Shown piece by piece: positions 33,997 through 42,736 of a stretch of DNA of 64,000 nucleotides (its first letter is position 1; each line of letters starts with the position of its first letter). The position numbers and the translations under genes are program-made. The DNA lies in assembly GCA_037382365.1 (NCBI GenBank), contig JARRPZ010000001.1, positions 12,793-76,792 of the forward strand, given 5' to 3'. The notes under the pieces were generated by a model. It had not been told where the DNA came from and searched no databases. It saw nothing but the letters and a program-made list of their open reading frames with translations. Origin of the DNA: Lentisalinibacter sp037382365 (GTDB lineage Bacteria > Pseudomonadota > Gammaproteobacteria > Steroidobacterales > Woeseiaceae).

Positions 33997-34746
33997 GTGG
34001 AAAAGATTCTGGTAGGACTGAAGCGGGTCGTGGACTACAACGTCCGCGTCCGGGTGAAGTCGGACGGCAGCGGCGTCGAGACCGAAGGGGTCAAGATGAG
34101 CATCAACCCCTTCGACGAGATCGCACTCGAGGAGGCATTGCGGATCAGGGAGAAAGGCGACGCGAGCGAGGTCATCGTGGTCTCCATCGGCCCCGGCGAA
34201 GCGCAGCAGCAGCTGCGGACGGGTCTGGCGATGGGAGCCGATCGTGCCATCCTCGTCGAGACCAGCGAGGCGGTCGATCCGTTGAGCGCCGCCAGGGTGT
34301 TCAAGGCGCTCGTCGACAAGGAACAGCCGGATCTGGTCCTGCTCGGCAAGCAGGCCATCGACAACGACGCGAATCAGACCGGCCAGATGCTCGCGGCCCT
34401 GTGGGAGCGCCCTCAGGGCACCTTCTGCTCCGGGCTCGAGATCGCCGATGGCAAGGCCACGGTGACCCGTGAAGTGGACGTCGGACTGGAGATCATCGAG
34501 ATCGATCTGCCCGCGGTCATCACGGCGGATCTGCGACTGAACGAGCCTCGCTACGTGAAGTTGCCGGACATCATGAAGGCGAAGAAGAAGCCCCTGGACA
34601 CCGTTTCCGCGGACGACCTCGGAGTGACGGTGAGTTCCGATTTCGAGATCACGTCCTATGCGCCACCGCCGCAGCGCCAGAAAGGCATCATGGTGGAGGA
34701 CGTCGCGGGTCTCGTGAATGCACTGAAGGAAAAAGGACTGGTCTGA
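33997..34746 (+). CDS. etfB: electron transfer flavoprotein beta subunit
   Basis: The protein has 249 residues from GTG 33997, with CAGGAGAA about 9 bp upstream; an in-frame ATG at 33943 gives a poor N-terminal extension. EKILVGLKRVVDYNVRVRV, SINPFDEIALEEALR, LAMGADRAILVE and LGKQAIDNDANQTGQMLAA are beta-subunit signatures, and RYVKLPDIMKAKKKP is the loop touching partner dehydrogenases. With EtfA it collects electrons from the several acyl-CoA dehydrogenases of this window for the quinone pool. Confidence 0.97.
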   Translation: MEKILVGLKRVVDYNVRVRVKSDGSGVETEGVKMSINPFDEIALEEALRIREKGDASEVIVVSIGPGEAQQQLRTGLAMGADRAILVETSEAVDPLSAARVFKALVDKEQPDLVLLGKQAIDNDANQTGQMLAALWERPQGTFCSGLEIADGKATVTREVDVGLEIIEIDLPAVITADLRLNEPRYVKLPDIMKAKKKPLDTVSADDLGVTVSSDFEITSYAPPPQRQKGIMVEDVAGLVNALKEKGLV

Positions 34747-35687
34747 TGGCGAAAATACTGATCATTGCGGAGCACGACGGGCAGTCCCTGAACCCCAGCA
34801 CGCCCAAGTGCGTCAAGTGCGCAGCAGGAATCGACGGCGGCGAGATCCACGTCGCGGTCTTCGCGAAGGACGCGGCAGACGTGGCCGCGGAGGCGGCGAA
34901 GATCGAGGGCGTCGCCAAGGTTCTCACCGTCGAGAACGAGGCGAACGAGAAGCCGCTGGCCGCAGTGCTCGCGCCCCAGGTGGCGGAGCTGGCGGACGGG
35001 TACACCCACGTCTTCGGTCCGTCGACCAGCTTCGGCAAGGACGTCATGCCACGGGTCGCCGCGCTGCTCGGCGTGAACCAGCTCTCCGACGTCATGGAGG
35101 TGATCGGCCCCTACGAATTCAAGCGCCCGATTTACGCCGGCAACGCCATCATCACGGTGCGGACGCCCGAGGACAAGACGCTGGTGGCCACGGTGCGGGC
35201 GGCGTCGTATCAGGCAGCCGGGACGGGCGGCAGCGCCGGGGTCGAGGCGGCGAGCGTCAGCGCGGAACTGCCCACCCATACGCGGTGGCTGGAACTCAAG
35301 GCGGGCTCCAGCGACCGGCCCGATCTCGCCACCGCCCCGCGCGTCGTGTCGGGCGGCCGTGCCCTCGGCAGCGAGGAGAACTTCGAGATCATCTTCAAAC
35401 TGGCGGACAAGCTGGGCGCGGCCGTCGGCGCGTCCCGGGCGGCAGTGGACGCGGGCTACGTTCCCAACGAGATGCAGGTCGGCCAGACGGGCAAGATCAT
35501 CGCACCGGAGCTCTACATCGCGATCGGCATATCCGGCGCCATCCAGCACCTGACCGGGATCAAGGATGCGGGCACGATCGTCGCCATCAACAAGGACGAG
35601 GACGCGCCGATTTTCGAAGTGGCCGATGTCGGGCTGGTGGCGGACCTGTTCAAGGCGATTCCGGAACTGGAATCCGAACTCGGCTAG
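34746..35687 (+). CDS. etfA: electron transfer flavoprotein alpha subunit
   Basis: The protein has 313 residues. The ATG overlaps the etfB stop (TGATG). The FAD-binding C-terminal domain is plain: VVSGGRALGSEENFEII, GASRAAVDAGYVPNEMQVGQTGK, APELYIAIGISGAIQHLTGIKD and AINKDEDAPIFEVADVGLVADLF. It carries the FAD of ETF. The hairpin at 35699-35723 may end the operon. Confidence 0.97.
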   Translation: MAKILIIAEHDGQSLNPSTPKCVKCAAGIDGGEIHVAVFAKDAADVAAEAAKIEGVAKVLTVENEANEKPLAAVLAPQVAELADGYTHVFGPSTSFGKDVMPRVAALLGVNQLSDVMEVIGPYEFKRPIYAGNAIITVRTPEDKTLVATVRAASYQAAGTGGSAGVEAASVSAELPTHTRWLELKAGSSDRPDLATAPRVVSGGRALGSEENFEIIFKLADKLGAAVGASRAAVDAGYVPNEMQVGQTGKIIAPELYIAIGISGAIQHLTGIKDAGTIVAINKDEDAPIFEVADVGLVADLFKAIPELESELG

Positions 35688-35698
35688 CACGACGGAGC

Positions 35699-35723
35699 GA
35701 CGGCGGGCGGCGTGTCCGCCGTC
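35699..35723. terminator. possible hairpin terminator between convergent genes
   Basis: An 8-bp stem GACGGCGG/CCGCCGTC with a 9-base loop sits between the convergent etfA and membrane-protein genes. No strong T-run follows on either strand, so it is weak as an intrinsic terminator. Confidence 0.35.
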
Positions 35724-35726
35724 GTT

Positions 35727-36392
35727 CTAAACCGGCTGCCTGAATATACCCAGGACGGCCTCCAGCACCAGCGTAATCCAGATCGCGATCACGAATGGGC
35801 GCGCCCGACCCAGACTGCGTTGGATCGCGCCTTCCGTATCGGGCCGCGAACCCTCTTCCATCAGAGTCGCGAAGGCCGGTCCGAACGGGATCAGAGCGAA
35901 CCGGATGGCGAGGCCACAGGCCACGGTCACGGCAAAGAGCAACAGCTTGAGGGCCACCCAGTCGGACCGGATCCATTCCGGATCCACGTAGTGGCGCACC
36001 GCGAGACCCGCGGTCGCCAGGATCACGCCCAGCCGGATCACGAGATCCGTGCGCTGCAGGAAGCGCGCCGGCAACGGCGCGTGGATGTAGTGGACCGCGA
36101 TGACCAGCGCGAGCCAGAGCAGCGCGAGGAGCCACATGAGCCCCAGCCCGGGGTCGGATATCGGCAGCTCTCCGCGTATCGCGGCGAGGTGCAGGCCCAC
36201 CGGCAGTATCAGTACCATGCAGACACGGGGCGACAGGTCCACCGCCAGCATGATCGCCGCGGCGGTCTCGCGCGCTTCCCGGCCCAGATCCGGATTCGAG
36301 ACGAAGCGGCTGGCGTAGAACACGCCCAGATCGCCGCCGAGCCAGTAGGCGAACAGCACCACGTGCAGCAGCACGAGCAGATCGTAGGTCAT
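35727..36392 (-). CDS. integral membrane protein of unknown function
   Basis: The protein has 221 residues and about six membrane helices (LLVLLHVVLFAYWLGGDLGV, VCMVLILPVGLHLAA, LMWLLALLWLALVIAVHYI, LVIRLGVILATAGLAV, LKLLLFAVTVACGLAIRF, FVIAIWITLVLEAVLGIF). His at position 10 in the first helix and a conserved-looking WLGGD recall CopD-like or cytochrome-b-type proteins, but I cannot assign a family firmly. It ends 2 bp after the start region of the MDR gene upstream, so the two are probably co-transcribed. Confidence 0.75.
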   Translation of the reverse strand: MTYDLLVLLHVVLFAYWLGGDLGVFYASRFVSNPDLGREARETAAAIMLAVDLSPRVCMVLILPVGLHLAAIRGELPISDPGLGLMWLLALLWLALVIAVHYIHAPLPARFLQRTDLVIRLGVILATAGLAVRHYVDPEWIRSDWVALKLLLFAVTVACGLAIRFALIPFGPAFATLMEEGSRPDTEGAIQRSLGRARPFVIAIWITLVLEAVLGIFRQPV

Positions 36393-36394
36393 CG

Positions 36395-37405
36395 CTACTC
36401 GCGGCCAAGGCGTACGACGGCTTTACCCAGGTTCTCGCCCCGCATCAGGCGACAGAAAGCCTGGGGCGCATTCGCGAGGCCTTCGGTGACGTCTTCCCGG
36501 GCGCGGATCCGGCCCTCCCGGTACCAGGCCGTCGCCTGATCGAGGAACTCCTCCTCCCGGTGGTAGTAGTCGTACACGACCAGGCCGTGCATGTGAGCCC
36601 GGGCGGCGATGATCGGTCCGAGATTCGGGCCCGGCGGGGGCACCTTGCGATTGTACTGATCGATCATGCCGCACAGTACGATGCGCGCGCCGCGCGCCAG
36701 ATTCTGCATGGCGGCTGCCAGCGTATCGCCGGCCACGTTGTCGAAGTAGACGTGGATGCCGTTCGGACAGAGCTGCGCCAGCCGCGAGCGCAGATGCTCG
36801 CGCTTGTAGTCGATACAGGCGTCGAAACCGAAGGTACCCTTCACGAGCGCGCACTTCTCCCGTGACCCGGCGATGCCGATCGCCCGGGCGCCGCGGATCT
36901 TCGCGATCTGACCCACCATGCTCCCCACGGGACCCGACGCAGCGGACACGACGACCGTCTCTCCGGTCTGCGGCCGGGCCAGGTACTCGAGGCCCGCCCA
37001 CGCCGTCAGTCCCGGCATGCCCAGGATACCGAGGGCCAGTGACGGCGGAGGGTCGACAGGATCCAGCACACGGACCCCATTGCCGTCAGATATGCCGTAG
37101 GCCTGCCAGCCGTTCCGGTCGAGGACGATCATGCCCGGACTGAACGCCGGGTGTCGGGAAGTCACGACCTCCGAGACGGTACCGCCGACGATGGCGTCGC
37201 CGACCGCCAGCTGCTCGGTGTAGAGGTGCCGGCCCGAAATCACACCGCGGACATACGGATCCAGTGACAGGTAGAGCGTGCGCGACAGGAACTCGCCGGG
37301 TCCCGGCACGGGGATGGGTCCCTCCGTGACACGGAAGTCCCCGGGCTCCGGCACACCGTCCGGATGACGTGCCAGTACGACTCGCTGATTGGCGGATGCC
37401 GCCAC
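36395..37405 (-). CDS. NADP-dependent MDR oxidoreductase (prostaglandin reductase/CurA type)
   Basis: The protein has 336 residues, the usual length. NQRVVLARHPDGVPEPGDF opens the family; SLDPYVRGVISG, MPGLTAWAGLEYLARPQTGETVVVSAASGPVGS (nucleotide-binding GxxGxxG-like) and CIDYKREHLRSRLAQLCPNGIHVYFDNVAG are typical. No catalytic zinc ligands are seen. Members reduce the C=C bond of enones. It lies 8 bp after the peroxiredoxin gene, suggesting a shared role against reactive electrophiles or peroxides. Confidence 0.9.
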   Translation of the reverse strand: MAASANQRVVLARHPDGVPEPGDFRVTEGPIPVPGPGEFLSRTLYLSLDPYVRGVISGRHLYTEQLAVGDAIVGGTVSEVVTSRHPAFSPGMIVLDRNGWQAYGISDGNGVRVLDPVDPPPSLALGILGMPGLTAWAGLEYLARPQTGETVVVSAASGPVGSMVGQIAKIRGARAIGIAGSREKCALVKGTFGFDACIDYKREHLRSRLAQLCPNGIHVYFDNVAGDTLAAAMQNLARGARIVLCGMIDQYNRKVPPPGPNLGPIIAARAHMHGLVVYDYYHREEEFLDQATAWYREGRIRAREDVTEGLANAPQAFCRLMRGENLGKAVVRLGRE

Positions 37406-37413
37406 CGCCCGTC

Positions 37414-37896
37414 TCAGAGCGCGTCGAGCATCGACTCGGCCGAACTCACGTCGAACTCGCCGGGCTTCTCGACATGGACGGCTTTCGCGACGCCATCCTC
37501 TACGAGAATCGCGAATCGCTGGCTGCGAGTCCCCATGCCGAAGCCGCTGGCGTCCATCTCGAGACCGAGCTTACGCGTGTAATCGGCGTTGCCGTCGGCC
37601 AGCATCAGGACCTCGTCACCCACGCCGCGCTCTTTGCCCCACGCCCCCATCACGAAGGCATCATTCACGGCCATGCAGGCGATCGTGTCTACGCCCTTCG
37701 CCGAGAATTCCGCGGCCTTGTCGACATAGCCCGGGAGATGATTCATCGAACAGGTCGGGGTGAAGGCGCCGGGCACGGCGAACAGCAAGACCTTCTTGCC
37801 ACCGAACAATTCGTCCGTCGTGATCTGACCGGGCCCCTCCGCCGTCATGATGCCGAAAGTACCCTCGGGCATGCGCTCACCAGCACTGATAGCCAT
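37414..37896 (-). CDS. peroxiredoxin (Prx5 type)
   Basis: The protein has 160 residues from ATG 37896, with AGGAG 8 bp upstream. It reduces peroxides. The peroxidatic Cys49 is in PGAFTPTCS, with the Thr and Pro of the active site. HLPGYVDKAAEF, CMAVNDAFVMGAWGK and MGTRSQRFAILVEDGV are Prx5 features. A second Cys (in IACMAVND) may or may not resolve the disulfide. Confidence 0.93.
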   Translation of the reverse strand: MAISAGERMPEGTFGIMTAEGPGQITTDELFGGKKVLLFAVPGAFTPTCSMNHLPGYVDKAAEFSAKGVDTIACMAVNDAFVMGAWGKERGVGDEVLMLADGNADYTRKLGLEMDASGFGMGTRSQRFAILVEDGVAKAVHVEKPGEFDVSSAESMLDAL

Positions 37897-37990
37897 TAGC
37901 TCGCTCCTCTTCAGAAATGACGACGGAAAACGTCGCACCTGCCGTCCTTTGTCTCATTCTCGTTGTCTTCGCCCCGCCGCGGCGTCGCCG

Positions 37991-39250
37991 TCAGCGGATC
38001 AGGAAAAGGGACAGCTCCGGCCAGAAGGATACCACCGAGAGCCCCGCGAGCATCAAGAGCAGGAACGGAACGACGGCGCGACAGATCTCCCAGAAGTTCT
38101 CCCGGAACGCCCCGAGCGCGACGATGAGATTCAGGCCCAGCGGCGGCGTGAGGTAGCCGATCTCCAGGTTAACGACCATGATGATACCGAAATGCACCGG
38201 GTCGATACCCTGGGCCTCCGCCAGCGGCACCAGCATCGGTGCCAGGATGAGTATGGCCGAGCCGATATCCATGATGCAGCCGATCACCAGCAGGAAGACG
38301 TTCACGATCAGCAGGAACGCGATGCGGCTGTCGATCTGTCCGCTCAGCCAGTCCACCATATGCTCCGGGACCTTCTGGTAGGTGAAGAACACATTCAGTG
38401 CGAGCGCGAGCATCAGCACCGGGAACAGCCCGCCGAGCAGGCGCCCGGTGTCGACCATCACGTCTGCCACCTGCCGCAGATCGAGTTCCCGGTGCAGCAG
38501 CACTTCCACCAGCAACGCATAAACCACGGCGACCGCCGCAGACTCCGTCGCCGTGAAGTGACCGGTGTAGATGCCGCCCAGGATGATGACCGGCATCAGC
38601 AGCGCGAGGATGCCGTCGACGGCCGCGGCACGCACCTCTGTGAACACGATCGGCTGGCGGTCTTTCTGCCAGTTCACGGCGACGGCATAGGCCGCCATCA
38701 GTCCCGTCAGCAACAGCGCCGGCCCGATGCCGGCGATGAACAGGTCGGCGATGGACGTGTGGGTCATGACGCCGTAGAGGATCAGTGGGATGGACGGCGG
38801 CACGATGATGCCCAGTGTCCCGGCCGAGGTGATCGAGCCCAGCGAGAAGCGCTTGTCGTAACCCGCTTCCAGCAGGGCCGGATACATCACCGCGCCCACC
38901 GCCAGGAGCGTCACCGTACCGGAACCCGAGATGGCGGCGAATATGGCGCAGGAGACGACCGTAGCGATCGCCAGCCCGCCGGGTACCGGGCCGGTCAGCG
39001 CTTTCACCAGGCGGACGAGGCGCAGCGCCATGCCCCCTTTCGCCATGATATTCCCGGCGAGGATGAATAGGGGTATCGAGAGCAGCACTTCCTTGTTCAG
39101 CGCGCCCCAGGCGTCGAGGGCGATGAAGCTGAGCTGATCGTCCGTGTAGTAGAGGTACAACCAGGCGACGGCCGTACCGAGGATGACGAGCAGGTTCTGG
39201 CGCAACGCGAGCAGCACCAGGACCAGTGCCAGCAGCCAGAGCGCCCCCAT
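37991..39250 (-). CDS. dctM: TRAP transporter large permease
   Basis: The protein has 419 residues and about 12 membrane segments. LLSIPLFILAGNIMAKGG, AISGSGTVTLLAVGAVMYPALLEAGYDKRFSLG, GTLGIIVPPSIPLILYG and NLEIGYLTPPLGLNL are DctM signatures. It drives sodium-coupled uptake of an organic acid or similar anion with DctQ and a periplasmic binding protein. One base separates it from dctQ. The matching binding protein is not adjacent; the nearest is at 41641. Confidence 0.95.
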   Translation of the reverse strand: MGALWLLALVLVLLALRQNLLVILGTAVAWLYLYYTDDQLSFIALDAWGALNKEVLLSIPLFILAGNIMAKGGMALRLVRLVKALTGPVPGGLAIATVVSCAIFAAISGSGTVTLLAVGAVMYPALLEAGYDKRFSLGSITSAGTLGIIVPPSIPLILYGVMTHTSIADLFIAGIGPALLLTGLMAAYAVAVNWQKDRQPIVFTEVRAAAVDGILALLMPVIILGGIYTGHFTATESAAVAVVYALLVEVLLHRELDLRQVADVMVDTGRLLGGLFPVLMLALALNVFFTYQKVPEHMVDWLSGQIDSRIAFLLIVNVFLLVIGCIMDIGSAILILAPMLVPLAEAQGIDPVHFGIIMVVNLEIGYLTPPLGLNLIVALGAFRENFWEICRAVVPFLLLMLAGLSVVSFWPELSLFLIR

Positions 39251-39251
39251 C

Positions 39252-39752
39252 TCAGCCCTCGCCCTGGCCCGCGCTCGGCGGCAGTGGTCTCAGCGACGGC
39301 CGCAACGCGTACACGCCGTGGCGGACGGCGGCGATCAGGAAGACGAGCGGTATCACCGACTGGATAGGCCAGACCGGGAGACGCAGGATCTCCGAACGCT
39401 CGTCCAGCCGGTAGGTCGTGACGACCATGTCGGCGGCGACCACCGCGAATCCAATGCAGAACAGCGCGAACAGCGCGTGCTGCAGGAAGGCCAGCTGGCG
39501 CTCCCAGCGGGCCGGCAGCCAGTGATCGGCGAACCGCGGCCGGAGGTGCGAGCCACTCGCGGAAGCAAGGCCGATCCCGAACAGGACCACGAAGATATTG
39601 AAGTAGACCCCGGCCTGGCGCGCCCAGGGCAGGCCTACGCCCGTGAGTTCCCGGGCCGCCACGTCGGCGAACACGACGCCCACCATGCCGACGAAGGCGA
39701 CGAGCACGATGGCGCGCTCGAACCGGCTCAGAACAGCCAGCACGCGGTTCAC
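39252..39752 (-). CDS. dctQ: TRAP transporter small permease
   Basis: The protein has 166 residues from GTG 39752 (VNRVLAVLSRFERAIVL); this start gives the normal DctQ size but lacks a clear ribosome site, and the frame is open to 39911. Four membrane helices are evident. FADVAARELTGVGLPWARQAGVYFNIFVVLFG is the typical second-helix region with the conserved W. It forms the membrane unit with DctM. Confidence 0.88.
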   Translation of the reverse strand: MNRVLAVLSRFERAIVLVAFVGMVGVVFADVAARELTGVGLPWARQAGVYFNIFVVLFGIGLASASGSHLRPRFADHWLPARWERQLAFLQHALFALFCIGFAVVAADMVVTTYRLDERSEILRLPVWPIQSVIPLVFLIAAVRHGVYALRPSLRPLPPSAGQGEG

Positions 39753-40124
39753 GTCAGTCTGCGCCCGCGCAGACGCCAGTCCGATCCTGGTCTCATGGCA
39801 GCCGTGATCTCTTTGGTGATCTCCGCACGACGTTTTGCTCCCCGTCTGCACTGCAGTATCCCAGAGTCCGCGGGCCGTGTGGGATCGACGGTGATTCAGC
39901 CCGGACGTCACAGACCGTCAGGCGGCGGACGGATGATGGTACGACGGGGCTGTGCGAGGGTCACGGGTCGAGGGATCGGGCTCTGCCGGCTGCAGGGCGG
40001 GAAGCGCCGCCGGTGAGAATCGTGGACCGGCGCCCGGGGGGGTGGTGTCAGAAAAACCGACTCCCCGCCGCTCGCAGGAGCGACGAGGAGTCAAGCGTAT
40101 CAGTACTTTAGTCTAGTCTCGTGA
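39753..40124. other. gene-free gap upstream of dctQ
   Basis: No supported gene. It holds the terminator of the PEP-CTERM gene (40052-40092) and probably the dctQM promoter, for which I see no clear consensus. The possible N-terminal extension of dctQ would reach 39911. Confidence 0.5.
40052..40092 (-). terminator. intrinsic terminator of the PEP-CTERM gene
   Basis: On the minus strand a 6-bp stem (GACTCC/GGAGTC) and an 8-bp inner stem (CGTCGCTC/GAGCGGCG, one G-T pair) with a CTGC loop are followed by GGTTTTT. It lies 33 bp after the stop. Confidence 0.85.
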
Positions 40125-40751
40125 TCAGGCGCGGCGGCGGCGTGCGAAGCCGAGGCCCGCAAGGCCGAGACCGAGCAGTCCCAGCGTGCCGGGCTCCGGA
40201 ACCGGCGGCGGCTCTTGCAAGGCCACGACCGATGCAGACCAGCTAGCTGACTGTGAGCCTGCTACGCACTGGCCGGTATCGTCGTCTGTGCAGCTGCCCT
40301 GGGCAGTCCAGCGGCCGGTGAACGCCGTGTCATCGAAGCCAGCACCCGAGACGGTCCCGCTGAAGTTGAACGCGATGCTGTCGAGGCAGAGACCGCCGGT
40401 GCAATCCAGCGACTCACTGGTATCCAGGGCATACGACATCACTGTGAAAGTGAAACCGGTGTCCGTCGTGTAGATCACGAACGGGAGCGCGGTGCTGTCC
40501 AGGTCGGACGCCGTGGCAGAAGCGGTACCGACGAAGTCGCCCGTCGCCGAGCCCGGGGAGTAGACGTTCACGACATTATTAATGTCATACGTGTCCGTGC
40601 CACAATCGACGATGCAGGTCAGGTTCGGCGGGGACGGGACCTCGTCGAAGCCGTCGTTGAACGAGATGGAACCACTGATAAAGGCGGCATGTGCCGGGCC
40701 GGCGAACATCGCGCCAACTCCGACTACCGCAGCGAGTACTTTCAATTTCAT
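40125..40751 (-). CDS. PEP-CTERM sorting domain protein
   Basis: The protein has 208 residues. A signal peptide (MKLKVLAAVVGVGAMFAG, cut near AHA) leads into a secreted beta-rich domain with four Cys pairs (CIVDC, CTGGLC, CTDDDTGQC). The C terminus is a textbook PEP-CTERM tail: VPEPGTLGLLGLGLAGLGFARRRRA, i.e. the sorting motif, a helix and a basic end. Such proteins are processed by an exosortase and go to the exopolysaccharide or cell surface. No exosortase is in the window. AAGAGG lies 8 bp before the ATG, and a sigma-54 promoter is upstream. Confidence 0.93.
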   Translation of the reverse strand: MKLKVLAAVVGVGAMFAGPAHAAFISGSISFNDGFDEVPSPPNLTCIVDCGTDTYDINNVVNVYSPGSATGDFVGTASATASDLDSTALPFVIYTTDTGFTFTVMSYALDTSESLDCTGGLCLDSIAFNFSGTVSGAGFDDTAFTGRWTAQGSCTDDDTGQCVAGSQSASWSASVVALQEPPPVPEPGTLGLLGLGLAGLGFARRRRA

Positions 40752-40807
40752 GAGACAAAACCTCTTATTAGTCTATCGAAACGGGGCGTGCCCCCTCGCC
40801 CTGTATG

Positions 40808-40824
40808 AAGCAATTGTCGTGCCA
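40808..40824 (-). promoter_or_regulatory. sigma-54 (-24/-12) promoter of the PEP-CTERM gene
   Basis: On the minus strand TGGCACG-ACAA-TTGCTT matches the RpoN consensus at every key base; GG and GC are 10 bp apart. The predicted transcript starts near 40799, giving a leader of about 48 bases with an AAGAGG ribosome site. Confidence 0.85.
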
Positions 40825-41038
40825 GAAACACTTTATTCTTATTTATCAGGATGTTAGCTATATTTGGTTACGTAAAGTGAGCTGACTCTGTAAACTTAAC
40901 CGACACCTTGCGTCGTCATACAGGAGGATCTGCGGCCATATATTTCCCGTGCCCCGTTTGTGCCCAAGCGAATCCCGCTCTGCGGCTGCCCCGGCGTCGC
41001 ATACAATGGAGCCGACTCCCGGATACGGCCGATTGCCC

Positions 41039-41644
41039 ATGCTCCGACTATACACTGCCGCTACCGCCAATGGTCAGAAGGCCGCCATCGCGCTCGAGGA
41101 AGCGGGGCTCGAGTACCAGACCCGGGTGCTCGATCTGGCGGCCGGTGAGCACCGGGATCAGTCGATACTGGCGCTGAATCCTGTGGGTCGGATCCCGTTC
41201 ATCCAGACCGACGCGGATGACCTCGTGTATGGCACACTGCCGATCGCACTCTATGCGGCTGAACGCAGCGGACGCCTGTTGCCGTCGGGCGGCCCTGCCC
41301 GCTACACCGTGCTGCAATGGGCGGCCTTCGCGGCCACGGATCTCGCCCATCAGTTCGCGAATCAGTTTCTCCTGGAAGAACTGCTCGGTACCCAGGACGA
41401 CGCGGTCCGCGGCTTCATCCACGAGCAGATCGCCCGCATGCTGGGCGTCATGGAGGAGCGGTTGTCGGGTAACGCCTGCCTCGCGGGCGACCAGTACAGT
41501 ATCGCCGACGTGCTCGCTTATCCGACGGCCGCCAACTCGGCGCAGCGCCTGCCCCGGCGGCTCGAGGACTACCCGCATATCCGTCGCTGGGCGGATGCGC
41601 TGGCGCGTCGGCCCGCCGTGGCCCGGGGCATGGAGGCGGCGTGA
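41039..41644 (+). CDS. glutathione S-transferase
   Basis: The protein has 201 residues from ATG 41039 (MLRLYTAATANGQK); ATG 41006 is a longer option. The N-terminal thioredoxin-like domain has ALEEAGLEYQTRVLDLAAGEH and LNPVGRIPFIQTD, the glutathione-binding loop with the cis-Pro. The C-terminal helical domain contains YSIADVLAYPTA, the N-capping motif. It resembles YghU/nu-type GSTs. The stop overlaps the dctP start, so it is coupled to the TRAP binding protein. Confidence 0.9.
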   Translation: MLRLYTAATANGQKAAIALEEAGLEYQTRVLDLAAGEHRDQSILALNPVGRIPFIQTDADDLVYGTLPIALYAAERSGRLLPSGGPARYTVLQWAAFAATDLAHQFANQFLLEELLGTQDDAVRGFIHEQIARMLGVMEERLSGNACLAGDQYSIADVLAYPTAANSAQRLPRRLEDYPHIRRWADALARRPAVARGMEAA

Positions 41645-42711
41645 GGCGAACATGCCGCATCGCGGCAGCGTTCATCCTGGCGCTCAGCGTGCTGACAGCG
41701 GCCGGCTGCGACGGCAGAGACCGGGCGGACGTGAAGCGGGTCCGCGTCGCCGCTCTGAGCCCGCCCGGCACACCCTGGCACGATGGCTGGGTCCGGTTCG
41801 AGGAACGCTTCGACGCCATGGGCAATGTCGGCATGCAGCTCGACCTGTTCGTCACCGGTCAGCTGGGCAGCGAAGAGACGATGCTCTCCGGGCTGCGCCG
41901 GGGCCGCCTGCAGATAGGCGGGTTCTCACTGCAGGGGCTGGCGGTGGTGGTGCCGGAGCTGAACGTGCTGCTGGCACCCTATCTCTTCGACTCGGTCGGC
42001 GAGATCGACTTCGTCACCGATCGTTACCTGACCCCGGCTTTCAGCGAACTGTTCGCCGCGAAGGACATGGCGCTCCTGCGGTGGGCGGAAGTCGGCTGGA
42101 CCCACGTCTACGGACTGACGCCGATCGTTACGCCGGAGGATGCGCGGAACCGGCCGATGCGCGCTTCCAACGCCGCGGGTTCCCGGATATTCACCGAAGC
42201 CATCGGTGCCGACAGCACGCCGGTGACCTTCTCCGAGGTCATCCCGTCGCTGCAGACCGGTCTGATAGAGAGCGGCCAGAGCGGGATCGGCATGTATGCG
42301 ATCGCCGGTATCTCGCGGGAAGCGAAACATCTCACACTGACCCGGCACGCCTTCGACACCGGTCTCATCGTCGCGAACCGGGATTGGTTCCGCGGCCTCA
42401 CGGATGGGCAGCGACAGGCCGTGCTGGGGTCGCTGGATCCGCTGCAGTTCAGCCGCGACGAAGTACGGCGGCTGCTGTACCGCATGCGTACCGAGGAGCT
42501 GCCGGCCCAGTCGGTGACTATCCACGAACTCGACGCCGGCACCCGCCAGCGCTGGCGCGCAGCGCTGGCGGGGACCCATGAACAGTTGCTGGAGCGCGTC
42601 GGGGGCGACGCCCGCCGGATCTATCGGCTGGTCCAGGAAGGCAAACGTGAGTGGGCTGCGATGCAGAGAGCCGACGATGAATCGACCGGTGACTCCGCGC
42701 CCGGGAATTGA
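41641..42711 (+). CDS. dctP: TRAP transporter substrate-binding lipoprotein
   Basis: The protein has 356 residues from GTG 41641, overlapping the GST stop. The signal ends in a lipobox LTAAGC (Cys about 23), so it is membrane-anchored rather than freely periplasmic. WHDGWVRFEERFDAMGNVGMQLDLFVTGQLGSEETMLSGLRRGRLQIGG and the PMRASNAAGSRIFTEAIGADSTPVTFSEVIPSLQTGLI stretch are DctP family features with the conserved Arg for the carboxylate. Probably the partner of DctQM encoded 1.9 kb away on the other strand. Confidence 0.88.
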   Translation: MRRTCRIAAAFILALSVLTAAGCDGRDRADVKRVRVAALSPPGTPWHDGWVRFEERFDAMGNVGMQLDLFVTGQLGSEETMLSGLRRGRLQIGGFSLQGLAVVVPELNVLLAPYLFDSVGEIDFVTDRYLTPAFSELFAAKDMALLRWAEVGWTHVYGLTPIVTPEDARNRPMRASNAAGSRIFTEAIGADSTPVTFSEVIPSLQTGLIESGQSGIGMYAIAGISREAKHLTLTRHAFDTGLIVANRDWFRGLTDGQRQAVLGSLDPLQFSRDEVRRLLYRMRTEELPAQSVTIHELDAGTRQRWRAALAGTHEQLLERVGGDARRIYRLVQEGKREWAAMQRADDESTGDSAPGN

Positions 42712-42736
42712 TACCGACGAGAAAGGAGCAAACAGG

